A DNA stretch of 64,000 bases from Platycnemis pennipes (Eukaryota; Arthropoda; Insecta; Odonata; Platycnemididae), in the NCBI GenBank assembly GCA_933228895.1, contig OW121848.1, positions 99,963,470 to 100,027,469 on the forward strand, given 5' to 3'. Positions within the stretch are counted from its first letter, which is position 1, and every line of letters starts with the position of its first letter. Shown piece by piece: positions 45,350-56,439 of this stretch. The notes under the pieces are model-generated. The model did no database searches and was not told where the DNA came from. It worked only from the letters and a program-made list of their open reading frames with translations. The position numbers and the translations under genes are program-made.

Positions 45350-46110
45350 GTACTGAAGCACCTATAAGTGCGGGATGTGAAGATGAAAAATAGGGAGAGG
45401 TGGGGTGTCCGGTTTACTGTTGCGTTGGGAGAAATATGAATTGTAAAATTATTCTTTGTTCAAGTGATTATGATAGTACAAATACTAATTTATGAATGAA
45501 TTGTAGTATTGAGATGTAAAGAATGTATTAAAATAAAAAAAATATCTTTATTACCAGTCATAGAAAGGGTTCGTTGGCAGCATACGTAATTTAGGAGTCT
45601 TAGAGAATTTTACGGAACGTTAAAAGAAGTGGGGATCAAAAAGTGTTGGAAAATCAGGGTTTTGTATTAATTGGCCTCTCCGCAACGTACATATAGGGAA
45701 ATGGGGCTGGAATAGGTATAAGATAAAAATAGGCGAGCAAAGAATAAGAGCTCGGGAGATTGGAAAGTCTAGTAAGTTTAATGGGGTTGGGGGTTGAACA
45801 ACAGACCTTTTGATGTCCTTTGAATTCTGAGAAAAGCTAAGGTATACATACATCTGAAGTATAAATTGCTCCATGCTCTTCGAGAACTGCAATACTTGCT
45901 CATCTAAGGGGTTTAGGACTTCAGAAAATATACACGTATAAAACTGTTTCTTAATACCTATGTCAGCTTTGCAGGACATTCATATTCTCTTCTTATATCT
46001 CGTAAGAAATTTCGGATACTTCCTCAACTTGAGGCTCTATGAGGGGGAAGGTCGGTCGAGGTTTGAAGGGGAAGTGATCGGAGACTCTTGATTGCCCCCG
46101 TCGATTTCTG
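45350..46110. other. AT-rich non-coding stretch
   Basis: The minus-strand open frame at 45620-45979 has no recognisable family. Confidence 0.35.
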
Positions 46111-46113
46111 GTA

Positions 46114-46539
46114 GTGGGGTTCGACTTGTATTTAGAGCTTCCCGTCGATAGGGGAGGATCCCTACCCTATTTCACTTCTTCGTATTCGAGCGTTCCTTTC
46201 TTCTTCCGGATAAAATTTGCTTTCTTTTTTCGTATATCCGTTGAGATGGAAACGTGGCCCAACCCAGGAATGATTATCCTCGTCATGTGTATGTCATGGT
46301 ATATCGTCTTCGTTTCAACAGGATTTTTCCTCACGCGAAAACTTGACTTACTTCAACTTTCGATTAGAAATGAGGAAGACTGGTTTGAGTTTTTATCCAT
46401 CTTCTACTTGAGGTTGCAAAATCTTCTAGGAAAATATTCATTTTTATGCGATCGGAGCATGATTTGGCTGAGGAAAAAGGAAATGTTGAACACTGGTCTG
46501 TCGCGGTATATGGTCGAAACAGCTCGCGTTTTTAGTTGA
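46114..46539 (+). other. Orphan 141-codon open frame, unassigned
   Basis: Starts MGFDLYLELPVDRGG and contains a hydrophobic stretch around residues 52-71 (MIILVMCMSWYIVFVSTGFF) that could span a membrane. No domain is recognised, nothing links it to a promoter or splice site, and no similar sequence occurs elsewhere in the window. Longer than most chance frames in this AT-rich area, but not convincing as a gene. Confidence 0.12.
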
Positions 46540-46689
46540 TGAAAAATTGTGTTGGCGTAAAAAAATCATTATTGAAATGTATTCTCTCGCATAGGTGAAA
46601 TGCTTCGGATTTCATCATTTTTATATTATGACAGTAGTAGACTTGGGATTTTAAGTACTCAAACTCCTAAGATTGTATCGTCTGCCCGT

Positions 46690-46925
46690 CTAGACTAAGA
46701 TCTTTATCCTAAGACTAACGCAACATCATTCCCCGAGACGGGATACGAACCTAGCGTTGAGCGTGTCACTGCAATGAAAGCACATGAAGGTGGACGCTGA
46801 CGTTTTCGCGGCAGCGTGAGTCATGAACGTCATGAATACCGAGATGGCAGACGCCACATGGGAGCCGTACGAAAGTAGCTCTTGTATGAATTGTCCGTGT
46901 CTCTCTTTGATCATGAATCGAACCT
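46690..46925 (-). mobile_element. SINE-B-like fragments, copy 3 (two B-box-like sites)
   Basis: GAGACGGGATACGAACCTAG at 46736 and ATGAATCGAACCTAGGCGG at 46913 both look like reversed B boxes. The upstream ATCCTAAGACTAACGCAACA matches ATCCTAAGACAGTCGCAGCA of the 51.2 kb copy. Confidence 0.4.
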
Positions 46926-46930
46926 AGGCG

Positions 46931-47850
46931 GATAAAGCAATCATGGCAGAAAGAGAGATATAAAAAAGGCACTAGGAAACATGGAAAGGACAATGGCTAT
47001 GTATAATGTAGTTACTGTCTCCCGCACTATTCAATATATTCATCGAGAGAGTCATTCAAGAAGTCTCAGAATGTTTTCGGGTGAAAATATTCACGGGGAG
47101 AGAGTCAGCATGTTGCGATCCACCGACGACAAAGCAATCATGGCAGAAAGAGAGATTTAAAAAGACACTAGGGAACATGGAAAGGACAATGGCTAGACAT
47201 CACTCTATGATCGGTAAAAATAATACCTAAGGTATGTAGTAGGGTAAAAGAAGCCAAGACAAATGGCAAACTAGGAAAACAAGAACTTAAGAGGTGATAG
47301 AGTATTGTTATCTGGGAAGCCGAGTAACCAGCGATGACGAAGAAATTATCAGTAGAATAGCCCAAGCGAAAAGGGCATTTACCAAAAGAACAACCTGCTA
47401 ACAGCTGCAAATACAAGCATGGAAGTAAGGAAACATTTCATTCGAACATACATCTGGAGCATTCTTCTTTACGACAGTGAGTCATGGAAGATAACAGCAG
47501 CAGAGAAGTCAAAGCTGGAAGCATTCGAAATGTGGTGTTACCGACTAACGATGATGACACACGAGTGACAAACAAAGAGGTTCTATGACGAGTGGGAGAA
47601 AAGAGAAGTCCGCTGAAAACTTTGAAAAGAATTCGGAACAACTGAATCGGCCATATCTGAAGACATGATGACCGGATGAAAACAATCATTGAGGGACAAG
47701 TGAACGGGAAGAATGGTAAAAGCAGGCCTCGGATGAGACATATTGAACAACTTGTAAAGAATGTGAAAGAGAAGAATTATGTAAATATGCTGATAGGAGA
47801 ATCGAGTGAAGAGCTTCGTCAAGCCAATCTAAGGATTGTGGACTGATAAC
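46931..47850 (+). pseudogene. LINE family 1 (copy 5), reverse transcriptase to 3' end, with internal duplication
   Basis: From about 47010 the plus strand encodes the region after the RT motif B (SPALFNIFIERVIQEV, then IFTGRE) and a decayed catalytic segment (LRSTDDKAIMAE, where the family has FADDIA-LAE). Next come the post-palm CYLGSRVTSDDEEIISRI, a TYIWSILLYDSESWKI block and the basic C-terminus. The family tail ends near 47850. The catalytic-motif segment is present twice, at 46931-46999 and 47128-47195, about 93 percent alike by eye. The first copy is out of place, upstream of motif B. Multiple stops and frameshifts; inactive. Confidence 0.8.
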
Positions 47851-48005
47851 GATAGATTCGCTGGAATTCAACCTTTCATGGAGATAATTAGTTTATCTTA
47901 ATTTGTTTTTCCACATGCTATGGGTGAGTTTAGGGAATAAATGTTCAGTGTTGCCACGAATCGTTGAAAAACTTGATGGAAGAACATTTATCCAACCAAG
48001 GTTAA

Positions 48006-48232
48006 AGAAATATTAGTTGGAAAATGAAAGAAGGAAACTGTTAGGTTCACTTTATATTTAAATAGGCACGACCCGGGTTTCATAACGTAATTACATGAAG
48101 ATGTAACTATGCTATGAAACCCGGATCGTGCCTATTTAAATATAAAGTGGACCTAACAATGTTTCATTCTTTCATTTTCCATTATGGAAAGGTATCACAT
48201 AGTTAAGCCTGAAGTTATCAGAAATATTAGTT
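48006..48232. mobile_element. Fold-back element with 13-bp target-site duplication
   Basis: The insertion 48019-48219 (201 bp) is flanked by the exact direct repeat AGAAATATTAGTT at 48006-48018 and 48220-48232. Most of it is a long palindrome: the left arm, about 48018-48084, pairs with the right arm, 48113-48181. Shared blocks include TTTATATTTAAATAGGCACG and CGGGTTTCAT. The loop is about 28 bases. The right arm is followed by a 38-base tail before the duplication. There is no coding capacity. The variable-length target-site duplication and the hairpin-plus-tail plan suggest a non-autonomous retroelement, possibly Penelope-related, rather than a cut-and-paste MITE. Confidence 0.85.
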
Positions 48233-50290
48233 AATTTTCCTCTCAGGAGGAAGTTGCCGATTCGCAATCTGTAGCTCTGTTGGCAAACGCCGGGACACGT
48301 AATGCCAAGGGCATGAATTTTAATATGTTTGTTGATTCGACGGCCAAAAATTCTCTTTCTTTATTTCATAATGGTGATTTAGATGATGCTAAATCATTTT
48401 AACAATCCTACTAGGGTAGGAAGTGAATAGTATGAGGCGGAGTATGCGAAGAAAACCAGTAGTTGAAATTATCGGAGGGTAGTGAAGCGAACAATTTCAA
48501 ATTAGCTCTGCTTTGAAAGAAATCAGGTTGAGACCGGCGTGAGTAGCATGTGTCAGACGAAGGCAACAGCACGTACGTAAATCGGTGTGAATTCTGCTCG
48601 ATTTCCTCCTTAAGTTTGCATATTCAACTCCATGTGTTACTGATGTCTTAAAGAAGAAGACCCCAGGGTATTGGACGAACGAAGCTCCTCTAATTCAGTA
48701 TTACCAGTTACTTATCACTCAATTGACGAAATCAATTATTTTCTTGAAAACACACTGTGTTCACGCAAATGGAGTTGACGCTAAGTGAAGTGCGAAAATC
48801 TTAGTATAGATCAGTACCTACTTAATGTGATTGAATCCTATTTAAACGAAATCGTAAATTACAATTGCATGGACGAATTACTCCATAAAATTTCCAATGC
48901 TCTATCACAGAAAATGCTCTCTAATTATGCAGTTATTTACAAGAAATAAAGTTAGTGGTTATTATGTTTTTTTTTGTTTTGGCTAAAACTGCTCACAGTA
49001 TGATGCATGTACTGAGAAAAACCCTGCCCTACGAGAAAAATGAGTTTTAAGGGCGTACATTTTGATTACTCTTCTTCTAATTTGGCGCATATACTAGAAG
49101 AACCGAAAATTACTATTAAGAGGAAGTCTTAAAAAATCTAAAAATAAGGAGAGGGTTAAAACTGGGTCGCGAAGTAGTTGAGATGGTAATGCCTCCCATG
49201 ACAGAAAATGTGAAAAATACAGCTTCACGGTTTTTTCCGTTCCACTTTTTATATGTTTTCTACTCATTCAATGGGATTTTTGTCATGCAAGAGTTCCTGT
49301 CTGGCTGCCATTTCATATTTAATGATAAAAAATGAAATGATACGGTGAACGGTGACCGTAAAACCTTATTCACTTTAAATAATCTAAATTTAGCTTGTTA
49401 TCTGGGGAACACCATTCACCCCACCGGTGAATAGATGAGGATTACTATGGATGCATGATTTGTATTAATATCTTTTTCCAGATTAATTCTTTTTAGTTTG
49501 GAAGTTCATGCACCGTAGGAAGAATGAAAAAAGTATGATTTATTCTACAGATTCATCGGTATTACGTTCATAGGTTCACAATAAATGAGAATTAACTTTT
49601 AGGAATCAAGTTTAAAATTACATGCCGCTTCTTTTTGCACTAAAATTTGTCTTTCTATAGAAAAATATGTTTCTTTTTGATGATTCCTTTTGACTACTTC
49701 ATTGCTTTTCTTCATATTATCTAATGTCTCAAGTCTTAAGTGCTTTCCTCTATATCATATATCTTAGCATTCCATAACTCCTAAGCGTGCCTTTTAGACA
49801 TTTTGATGCGTATATGGAGATCAAACTTACGCGAACGAACTTTAGAGAAGTTTCTACTTCAACCGTTTTTCTAGAATATTTCTCTGCACACTTAACTCGT
49901 ATTTAAATCCTGAGTAATTTTCTTCCCCTATTGTTGCTTTTATTTGCAGTTTCCCTATGCTAATTTTTAGTTTAACGTTTCTTCTTGACTTGTATTTTAC
50001 GTATTATATCTTGCATTGAAGCATTCAGAAAGCAAATCCCTACCGCGAGTAATAACCCAGCCACTCATTTGTAACCCCATTTGTAATTTTTCTGGTAAAA
50101 GGCTGGAATCGTGCATTGAACAGAGTAGTGTCAGGTACTGCAGAATACAAGAGCGAATGTTGAACGTCAGCGTTGGTAGGATAGGTTGTTTCCCCGGAGG
50201 ATATGGTTCACCACCCGCAGTGTGATGGTCGCACCGTAAGGTGATGAGAAAAGATGACTGTCATTTCCCGCTCTACCTCAAGCCGGTGTT
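48233..50290. other. AT-rich non-coding stretch
   Basis: No supported gene, RNA or repeat. Confidence 0.4.
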
Positions 50291-50299
50291 AAAGTTGGT

Positions 50300-50790
50300 G
50301 GAAAAAGGTATTTGGGGTTGAGGGATGGCTTGGGGGTGGGAAGAAAGGTTGATGGGGAGAGAGAATAAAAACCCGAGGTCTCATTTCCTTGAAAATCGTC
50401 GCTCTCCATGGCTTAATCTCCTGGCACCACTCCAAGCCTCCACCAAATATGCCATTGGGTCGCGTCGCCGTTCTAACCCGTCCCTCACTTTCTCCCATCC
50501 CTTACCCTACTCCCTCCCATCTCCGCGAGATCCTGCCTCTCTCGCTTACTCCTCGCCTTTCTCCGCCCCTCCTTCGACCTCCATGAAAACGGGACGGTTA
50601 GATTGGACCGGCATCTAGCTCGGGAAGCATCACGCGGCAATCCCTTTTCCCATATTTTCCTCTTCCCTCGCTTCCTCCTCACCCCCGTTTGGCTCATCCA
50701 AAGCCTTCCCTTCGCGTATCTCTCTTTTGTGCCCTGCTCGCGTGTACTTGGACAAACAAATCGTAACTCTCTCGTTCCACCTGGGGTCGC
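50300..50790. other. GC- and pyrimidine-rich block
   Basis: CCTCCC-type sequence with scattered CpG on the plus strand. Open frames on both strands, all short and without domains. Possibly a minor regulatory region. Confidence 0.3.
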
Positions 50791-50871
50791 CTAGTAAAAG
50801 AGATGAGCTCCCGAAAATTAGGTGTGTATGTGATGATTTTTTCTGCCTGCCTCTGCAAGTAGAATATTTAG

Positions 50872-51065
50872 TAGCGTGGTAGCCCAGTGAGTAGAGCGCT
50901 TGGCTCATGGGTTAGAAACGCGGTAGAGGCCTTTGTCTAGCCAAAATCTAGCTGTGTTAATTTCTGTGTACCGTATTATTGTTGTAAACCTCAGGTGTTA
51001 CTGGGAAAGGAACCCCATTTCTCCTTACCCTAATGTGTGAATTTCCTGCGCACTTGGGTTTAGTA
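50872..51065 (+). mobile_element. tRNA-derived SINE (SINE-C), head and body
   Basis: A-box region AGCGTGGTAGCCCAGTGAGT, then AGAGCGCTTGGC. A degraded B-box GGGTTAGAAACGC at 50910. A body continues with CCTCAGGTGTTACTGGGAAA and ends near 51065. Confidence 0.5.
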
Positions 51066-51179
51066 TTTGGCGAACTCACCAACGAGACCATTTCTCGGGT
51101 TCATCTCTTTTTTTTCTCTAGATGAAATCAGGTTTTTGTAGTGCCCCAACCGCTTTGGTTATATTTCCACCTTCAACCC

Positions 51180-51290
51180 AAACTTAATGAATAGCTTCAT
51201 CCTAAGACAGTCGCAGCACCCATTCCCGAAGCGGGATTCGTACCCACAACCTTTAGAGTGTTTCCGACTAGAATGTCACTTATTGTTTGG
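51180..51290 (-). mobile_element. SINE-B-like fragment, copy 4
   Basis: CATCCTAAGACAGTCGCAGC, then CCGAAGCGGGATTCGTACCC, ACAACCTTTAGAGTG and AGAATGTCAC. The best copy of this family in the window; the reversed B box reads GGGTACGAATCCC. Confidence 0.5.
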
Positions 51291-51299
51291 ATTTTCTCA

Positions 51300-54200
51300 C
51301 CACTAAGGCTTTCCCTCGTTCATTCTTCTAAACCTCCCCTATTTTATTCAAGGATTGCGAACTAGCCGCGAATACCGTAGCGGAGTCACCCGCTGAAGTG
51401 CAAAATAAATGATTTTCAACAAGGAAAAAATCCAAAAAGGATTCGAATCCCCCCAAGGGCATGAGTGTTGTGTTTTTAGGGTTACGATTTAGGTTTTTAC
51501 ACAGTCACCTTGATAATGAGGGTGACCCATCGGAACCTTGGTCGGTGGTAAGAAACTGTGTGGATTATTCAACTTCAAGTTTTTGCTTATAATTAAGATC
51601 TTTGGCTAGACGGTGGGATGAACCTTAGCCATTGGAGCTCCTAAAACCGAAATGTACTACTGTTGCTCAACTGTTTGCTGTTGCTACATATTTTTTCAAC
51701 AAAGGAGGCAGATTCCTTGACGGTTTCTACGATTGTTCGAGGATGACATTTTTCCGAAGAAAGACATTGGCGAGTGATGAGTATGGGCTGAGAATTAGTC
51801 GATTAGTCGATTAGTTGTAAGAGCGGCTGTGATATATTCTTTGAGATGGGGGGTTGATCTTTATTCTATGTAGATTGATGTGCATGGAGTCAGAGGTGAG
51901 CCTATAATCTACATTTCTCGAGATACAAATTGAAAGTGGTATGGGCTGGCAGAAGTGAAAAGGAGAAGAAAATTGAGGATTACATGGCATTTTTTCAGCG
52001 GAATAGGTTAAAGAATGGGGCGTGGTTGGAAAAGTGCATGATAGAAGGTATATTTAAAAAGATCTTGCTTCATAGGACAAATATGAGCTCTGGAACGAGA
52101 GAGGGGAAGTGGTTTAATTTACCTATGAAGTTTGGAAGCTGTATTAAGTATTGAATGTGATTTCTAGCTACGTGAAGATTGATGCACTAATTTTTAGGAT
52201 GCCAGTTTTCGGTATATGAGATATATTGCAAGGCGGAAGTGTTTTCTTTTTCAGTGGCCTCATAGAGTATCCGCTTTTTTACGACGCCGTATGTTGATTA
52301 TGTTGATGTTTTCCCATGTCATTATCCGAAAGACACTGAATGTAGTTTGAATCTTTTCTGCGGAATCTGCAGAAGCTCAAGGTTTTTTTGGATATGATTT
52401 TCTTAGGCAGGTTTGTAATTCATAATCGAATAATGGAAACGGAATAAATAGATTGAACGCTTAGCACAAATGAGGTGGTAACTGTTGAATTGGTAGTACG
52501 AGGGCGTTGTTCAGCAGATGCGGGAGATTTAGGCCGGAACCTGAAATTCTGCATCCAAAAACGTGATGGTGCTTTGTGAGGGTTCTGATGCCAATCCAAC
52601 AGGACGGCGTCCTTCAATAGTTACTCAATTTCACCTCCTTTTCCAAACGTATCCTTCAGCCCACTGTTAGTTTTCTTTTCTGTGCCTGGGAAAAAGGCGA
52701 TCGCCACCGTAACGGCACGATAACTTGTTTTTATAGTGCTCATGTTTTATTTATTGTCATGTGTGCTTCTTTCCTATCATCAGAAGCTTATTATACATGA
52801 TTCACGATGTGTTGTCAGAAGATTTCATCGGGGAAAACTGAGTATCTGTGGTTCGCTTCCCCACTCAAGTTATTTCCTGCTCGAATTCAAATCAACGTCC
52901 CTCCACCTTGTGTTTGTCATGTTGTGTTTGTGTGTTTCTTATCCCTTTTTCTCTCTCCTTCTCTCACCCCTTTAAAAGCTCATGCATATGCGCGCGCTCA
53001 CACCAACACTCACACACATGATGAGAGAGGTAAATGTGTGTTTGTGCGCGCGCCCCGCACCTGCGAACAATAGGCCCCACCAGAGATCCATGTATGCCTT
53101 TCGGGAGAGAGAGTGCATTGGGAACACGCGAGATAAGAGCCAACGGGCCGTGGTGTCGCCGAGCCATCGCCTCCTCTCTCAGACACCGAGAGCTCGCTTC
53201 CCTCCTGCTACCGCCTAGAGTCTAGCCTCTTTTCCTTTTTTCTTTATTTTGATTTCTCTGGCAGTCCATGTGACGTTGCTGACCCTACCTGAATCAGTGG
53301 TGCATCCCATTTGGAGATATCATGGTGGGGAAGTTGAGAGGGCCGTTTAAGGAATTCCAGATACTCATTCACCACTGCATTTTCGCGAGGATCGTGATGC
53401 AGCGGTCGCATTCCTTTCATAGCTCCTTGGTTGATTACTTTTCGGCTAGATTGAAAGACCTAGATTGAAGGAGGTTCTAACAGACTTTTTGCGTGATTCC
53501 TGAAGTAAGAAAACGAATAGGAACGAGAAAACTTTTAGGCTCTTTGTCGTCTTCTGTAAAGTGATATAACGTACATTTGAGGGTTTTTCTTTGCTAGGGT
53601 TTCTCGTTGCTGGAGGAATAATTCTCTCAAATAAACCGGAAGATGCAGCCTTTACGTTATGAAGTAGTTTATGTGCAATGTTTTGCATTTTATGGATGCA
53701 AAAATTGTATTGCTGTGCCATTCTACGAAAAGATATTAGTTCCAATATCAAGCGGAGGGATATACAATAGTATTTAAGGACAATTTTGCATGAATATTAA
53801 TTTTCTCTGAATTAATAACCCTTACAAATTTAATTTCTTCGCTAAAGTTTACTTGGGAACTATCATTGCATTAGCGAAGCCCTCCTTTTTTAAGGGAATT
53901 AAATTTTGCTCTCTCGATTTCTGACGAGTTAGTTATTTTAACGTATCCATTGTAAACTACATTTTTCACACAAAAAGGGATGAATGGATTCTCTATTTGG
54001 CTTGTTTTGACGGAAACAACTCCATATAGCCAACATGGCCTTGTATGAATGGCCTCATGAGGTAGATATTGCATTCCATAAAATAACTATTTTGGAGTGA
54101 AACTATAATCAGAAACTATAATAAATGTGGAGAGTTTACAGAAACGCATGTGTGTTCTTAAACGTGCCCTTGTGGCTTGTTCTCTTGGCTCAAAACTGTC

Positions 54201-54390
54201 AGTTAATCTGAAGTGGCAATAGTACTTGGAGTAATTCCAATGTAATTATCCCCTTTTAAAATTTACTGTACCTATGTGTACCAATTGGTGTCGGCGCGCA
54301 TCTATTTAGCCATTCTTAAAGTTTCTTCGCTTTGACACGGGCACTAAAAATACTTCTGTGAAACTTCCACGCATTTCAATGTAATCATTC
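51300..54390. other. Non-coding stretch
   Basis: A B-box-like GGATTCGAATCCCC at 51438 may mark another SINE end. A CA/GT- and CG-rich patch at 52975-53060 (GCGCGCGC twice, CACACAC) is low complexity. No supported gene. Confidence 0.35.
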
Positions 54391-54394
54391 GAGA

Positions 54395-54905
54395 GGGGCA
54401 TCTGGAGAACGAATCCAGGGAGGTAAAGCAAGGAGAGAGAGGAAAGGGTACGAGGGCGGAAAGGGCGTTGAATGGAAAAGAATGGAGTTAGAGCAGGGAG
54501 ACGGAAATAAAGGGTAGTGAGAGTGAATGATATTGAAACGGGCAAGTCAGTGGAAGTGGGAAGCGCTTTTAGGACGCGGAGTGGATGGTCGAGCAAGGGG
54601 GAAGGGCGATGAAAAGGTGCGGGGAAGGAGGGAGGGAGGTGTGGAGAACGGGGGTGGATGAATTAAATGAGGGGAAGTGGGGGGGCGCGGTAGGGGGTGG
54701 TGCGGGGGAGGGGATGGGGTGGGTCGGGTGATTTCCAGTTTTTAAAGGGCCTTTCTTGAAGGAGGAGGAGGCGAGAGGGTGTTCGGTGCGAAGGAGGTGG
54801 TGGAAATGAGTTTTACGAGGGAGCTCTGGGACTGGGAAGGGGAGTCGGGAGTGAAGAAAATGTCAAGAAAAGCTGAGGGAAGTTTGGCGATGGCGGAGGG
54901 AACGT
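54395..54905 (+). repeat. Purine-rich (G/A) tract
   Basis: Around 500 bases dominated by GGGA, GAGG and GGAAG on the plus strand, with few pyrimidines, between AT-rich flanks. It resembles the GA-rich flanks of the CpG blocks at 16.3 and 21.1 kb. Such tracts can form triplex or quadruplex DNA. Confidence 0.65.
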
Positions 54906-55695
54906 GACGGGCTGTGTGAGGGAATAATAGTGTGGATAAGCGCGAAATGGCGTACTAATCTTCAGCAAATAATTGACGGTGGAGATGATCGCAGAATAGT
55001 GTTTAAGCAACTTAGCTTTATAATCATTGATATCTTTGTTACAGCACCATGTTATTGGTGTACACAGAAGACAGTCACACTATCCTAACATTAAAAAGTA
55101 ATCTATGATGGAGCACTTGTATGGTTACGTTAAAAATGACATCTTAATCTTTAGAAATAACGAAGTAAGGTCCTAGAATAGCACTTGACCAGGGTACATG
55201 ATTGTATTATGCAGACTTTGTTTTTTACGACTTTATTTAACATGGTCTATTCCATAAATTTAATCGCTGTTGAAACTGGAGGAAGCCAGGAATGAATATT
55301 TTAAGGCATTGAAAAAAATTTCGGAGGACCTGTATTGGCTAGGCAATGCCATACTAAATGGGCTTCGAATTATATGTTTCGAGTTCTTCCTGAAGTCGTT
55401 TAGGCATCAGGAACTAGTCATGTTTCCGTTACCTACTATCGCAGCTCAACACCTAGGAATCGATTTGGTACTATAGTAGCATATTACACCATTGGTTTTG
55501 GTTGCTTGACACCTCATGGTGACTTGCTATGCTATGAGGGGTGGCAAGCCTCCCCTAATTTCTTTATGGCTGCAATATTATTACCGAATGAATACTGGTT
55601 TGTAGTTAAGTAGTTATCCGGGGAAGTGTCCGACATTTAGGATTAATGGAAAATTGGATAAAGCTAGATTTTTTTCAGGAAAGATAGAAAGGATG
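54906..55695. other. AT-rich non-coding stretch
   Basis: No supported gene or repeat. Confidence 0.35.
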
Positions 55696-55699
55696 GTTG

Positions 55700-55850
55700 A
55701 AACCTGGCGTTGGCATTAGCCTACTCTTAACAGAAAGAACCAATAGGTCCACGATTTTACACCCCAGACGGACGGAGCGCTGAATTTAAACTTCTCCCAC
55801 ACAGCACTCAAATAGGGACAGGTATACTAATGATAATCTCTGTCCTTGCC
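55700..55850 (-). mobile_element. SINE-A copy 10, core
   Basis: Reverse complement carries CCTGTCCCTATTTGAGTGCT, GTGTGGGAGAAG, GCGCTCCGTCCGTCTGGGGT, TTTCTGTTAAGAGTAGGCTA and ATGCCAACGCCAGGTT in family order. Head truncated. Confidence 0.8.
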
Positions 55851-55859
55851 AGAATTAAA

Positions 55860-56370
55860 CCCCAAGTCATCCCAATAGGAATCCAGTATTTTAGCCGCCA
55901 CACCAAACTAATGGGTTCTGGTGTTGACAAAAATGGTGATGAAATTTTACTTTTAATGAAAATGAATGCGCATACACATTTGGCGGTCTTTTTTGTTTCT
56001 TATAACTTTTCGTAGTTCCCTCTCTCTCTGCAGCATTAACATCGCGAAGTTTATTTGACTGCGCACGTAAGGAATGATAAGTCTTCAATCTCGGTTACAT
56101 ATGTTTACGGAATTAGGGAAGGAGGAGGGAAAGAGAGAGATGGGTAGTCGAGGGTGAAATCAGGGGCTGAGGATAGCTTGGAGATGGAACTCCTTACAGA
56201 TCCTGTGCCGTGTGAGGGAGGAGACGGAAGAAGATGCTGCTGGAGTCCTCCGTACCGATGACCCTCACAATAAGCACGCAATGAAATTATAATAATAATA
56301 ATATAATAATAATAAATTTAATTGCTTCCAAAGTATACCATTACAAAGTGTAACATTAGAAAAAATGAAG
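55860..56370. other. Non-coding stretch with (ATA)n microsatellite
   Basis: AATAATAATAATATAATAAT at about 56290-56315. No supported gene. Confidence 0.4.
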
Positions 56371-56377
56371 CGTTGAT

Positions 56378-56437
56378 AGCCCCTAAGGTGCACCTGTTGT
56401 GGGGCTACCATCCGATCCCATCATTATGGGATCGGAT
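56378..56437. repeat. Two consecutive perfect hairpins
   Basis: The first stem is AGCCCC (56378-56383) with GGGGCT (56401-56406), enclosing the self-complementary AGGTGCACCT (56386-56395). The second stem, 12 bp with no mismatch, is ATCCGATCCCAT (56410-56421) and ATGGGATCGGAT (56426-56437), loop CATT. It could be a structured RNA, a transposon end or a protein-binding palindrome; function unknown. Confidence 0.8.
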
Positions 56438-56439
56438 CG

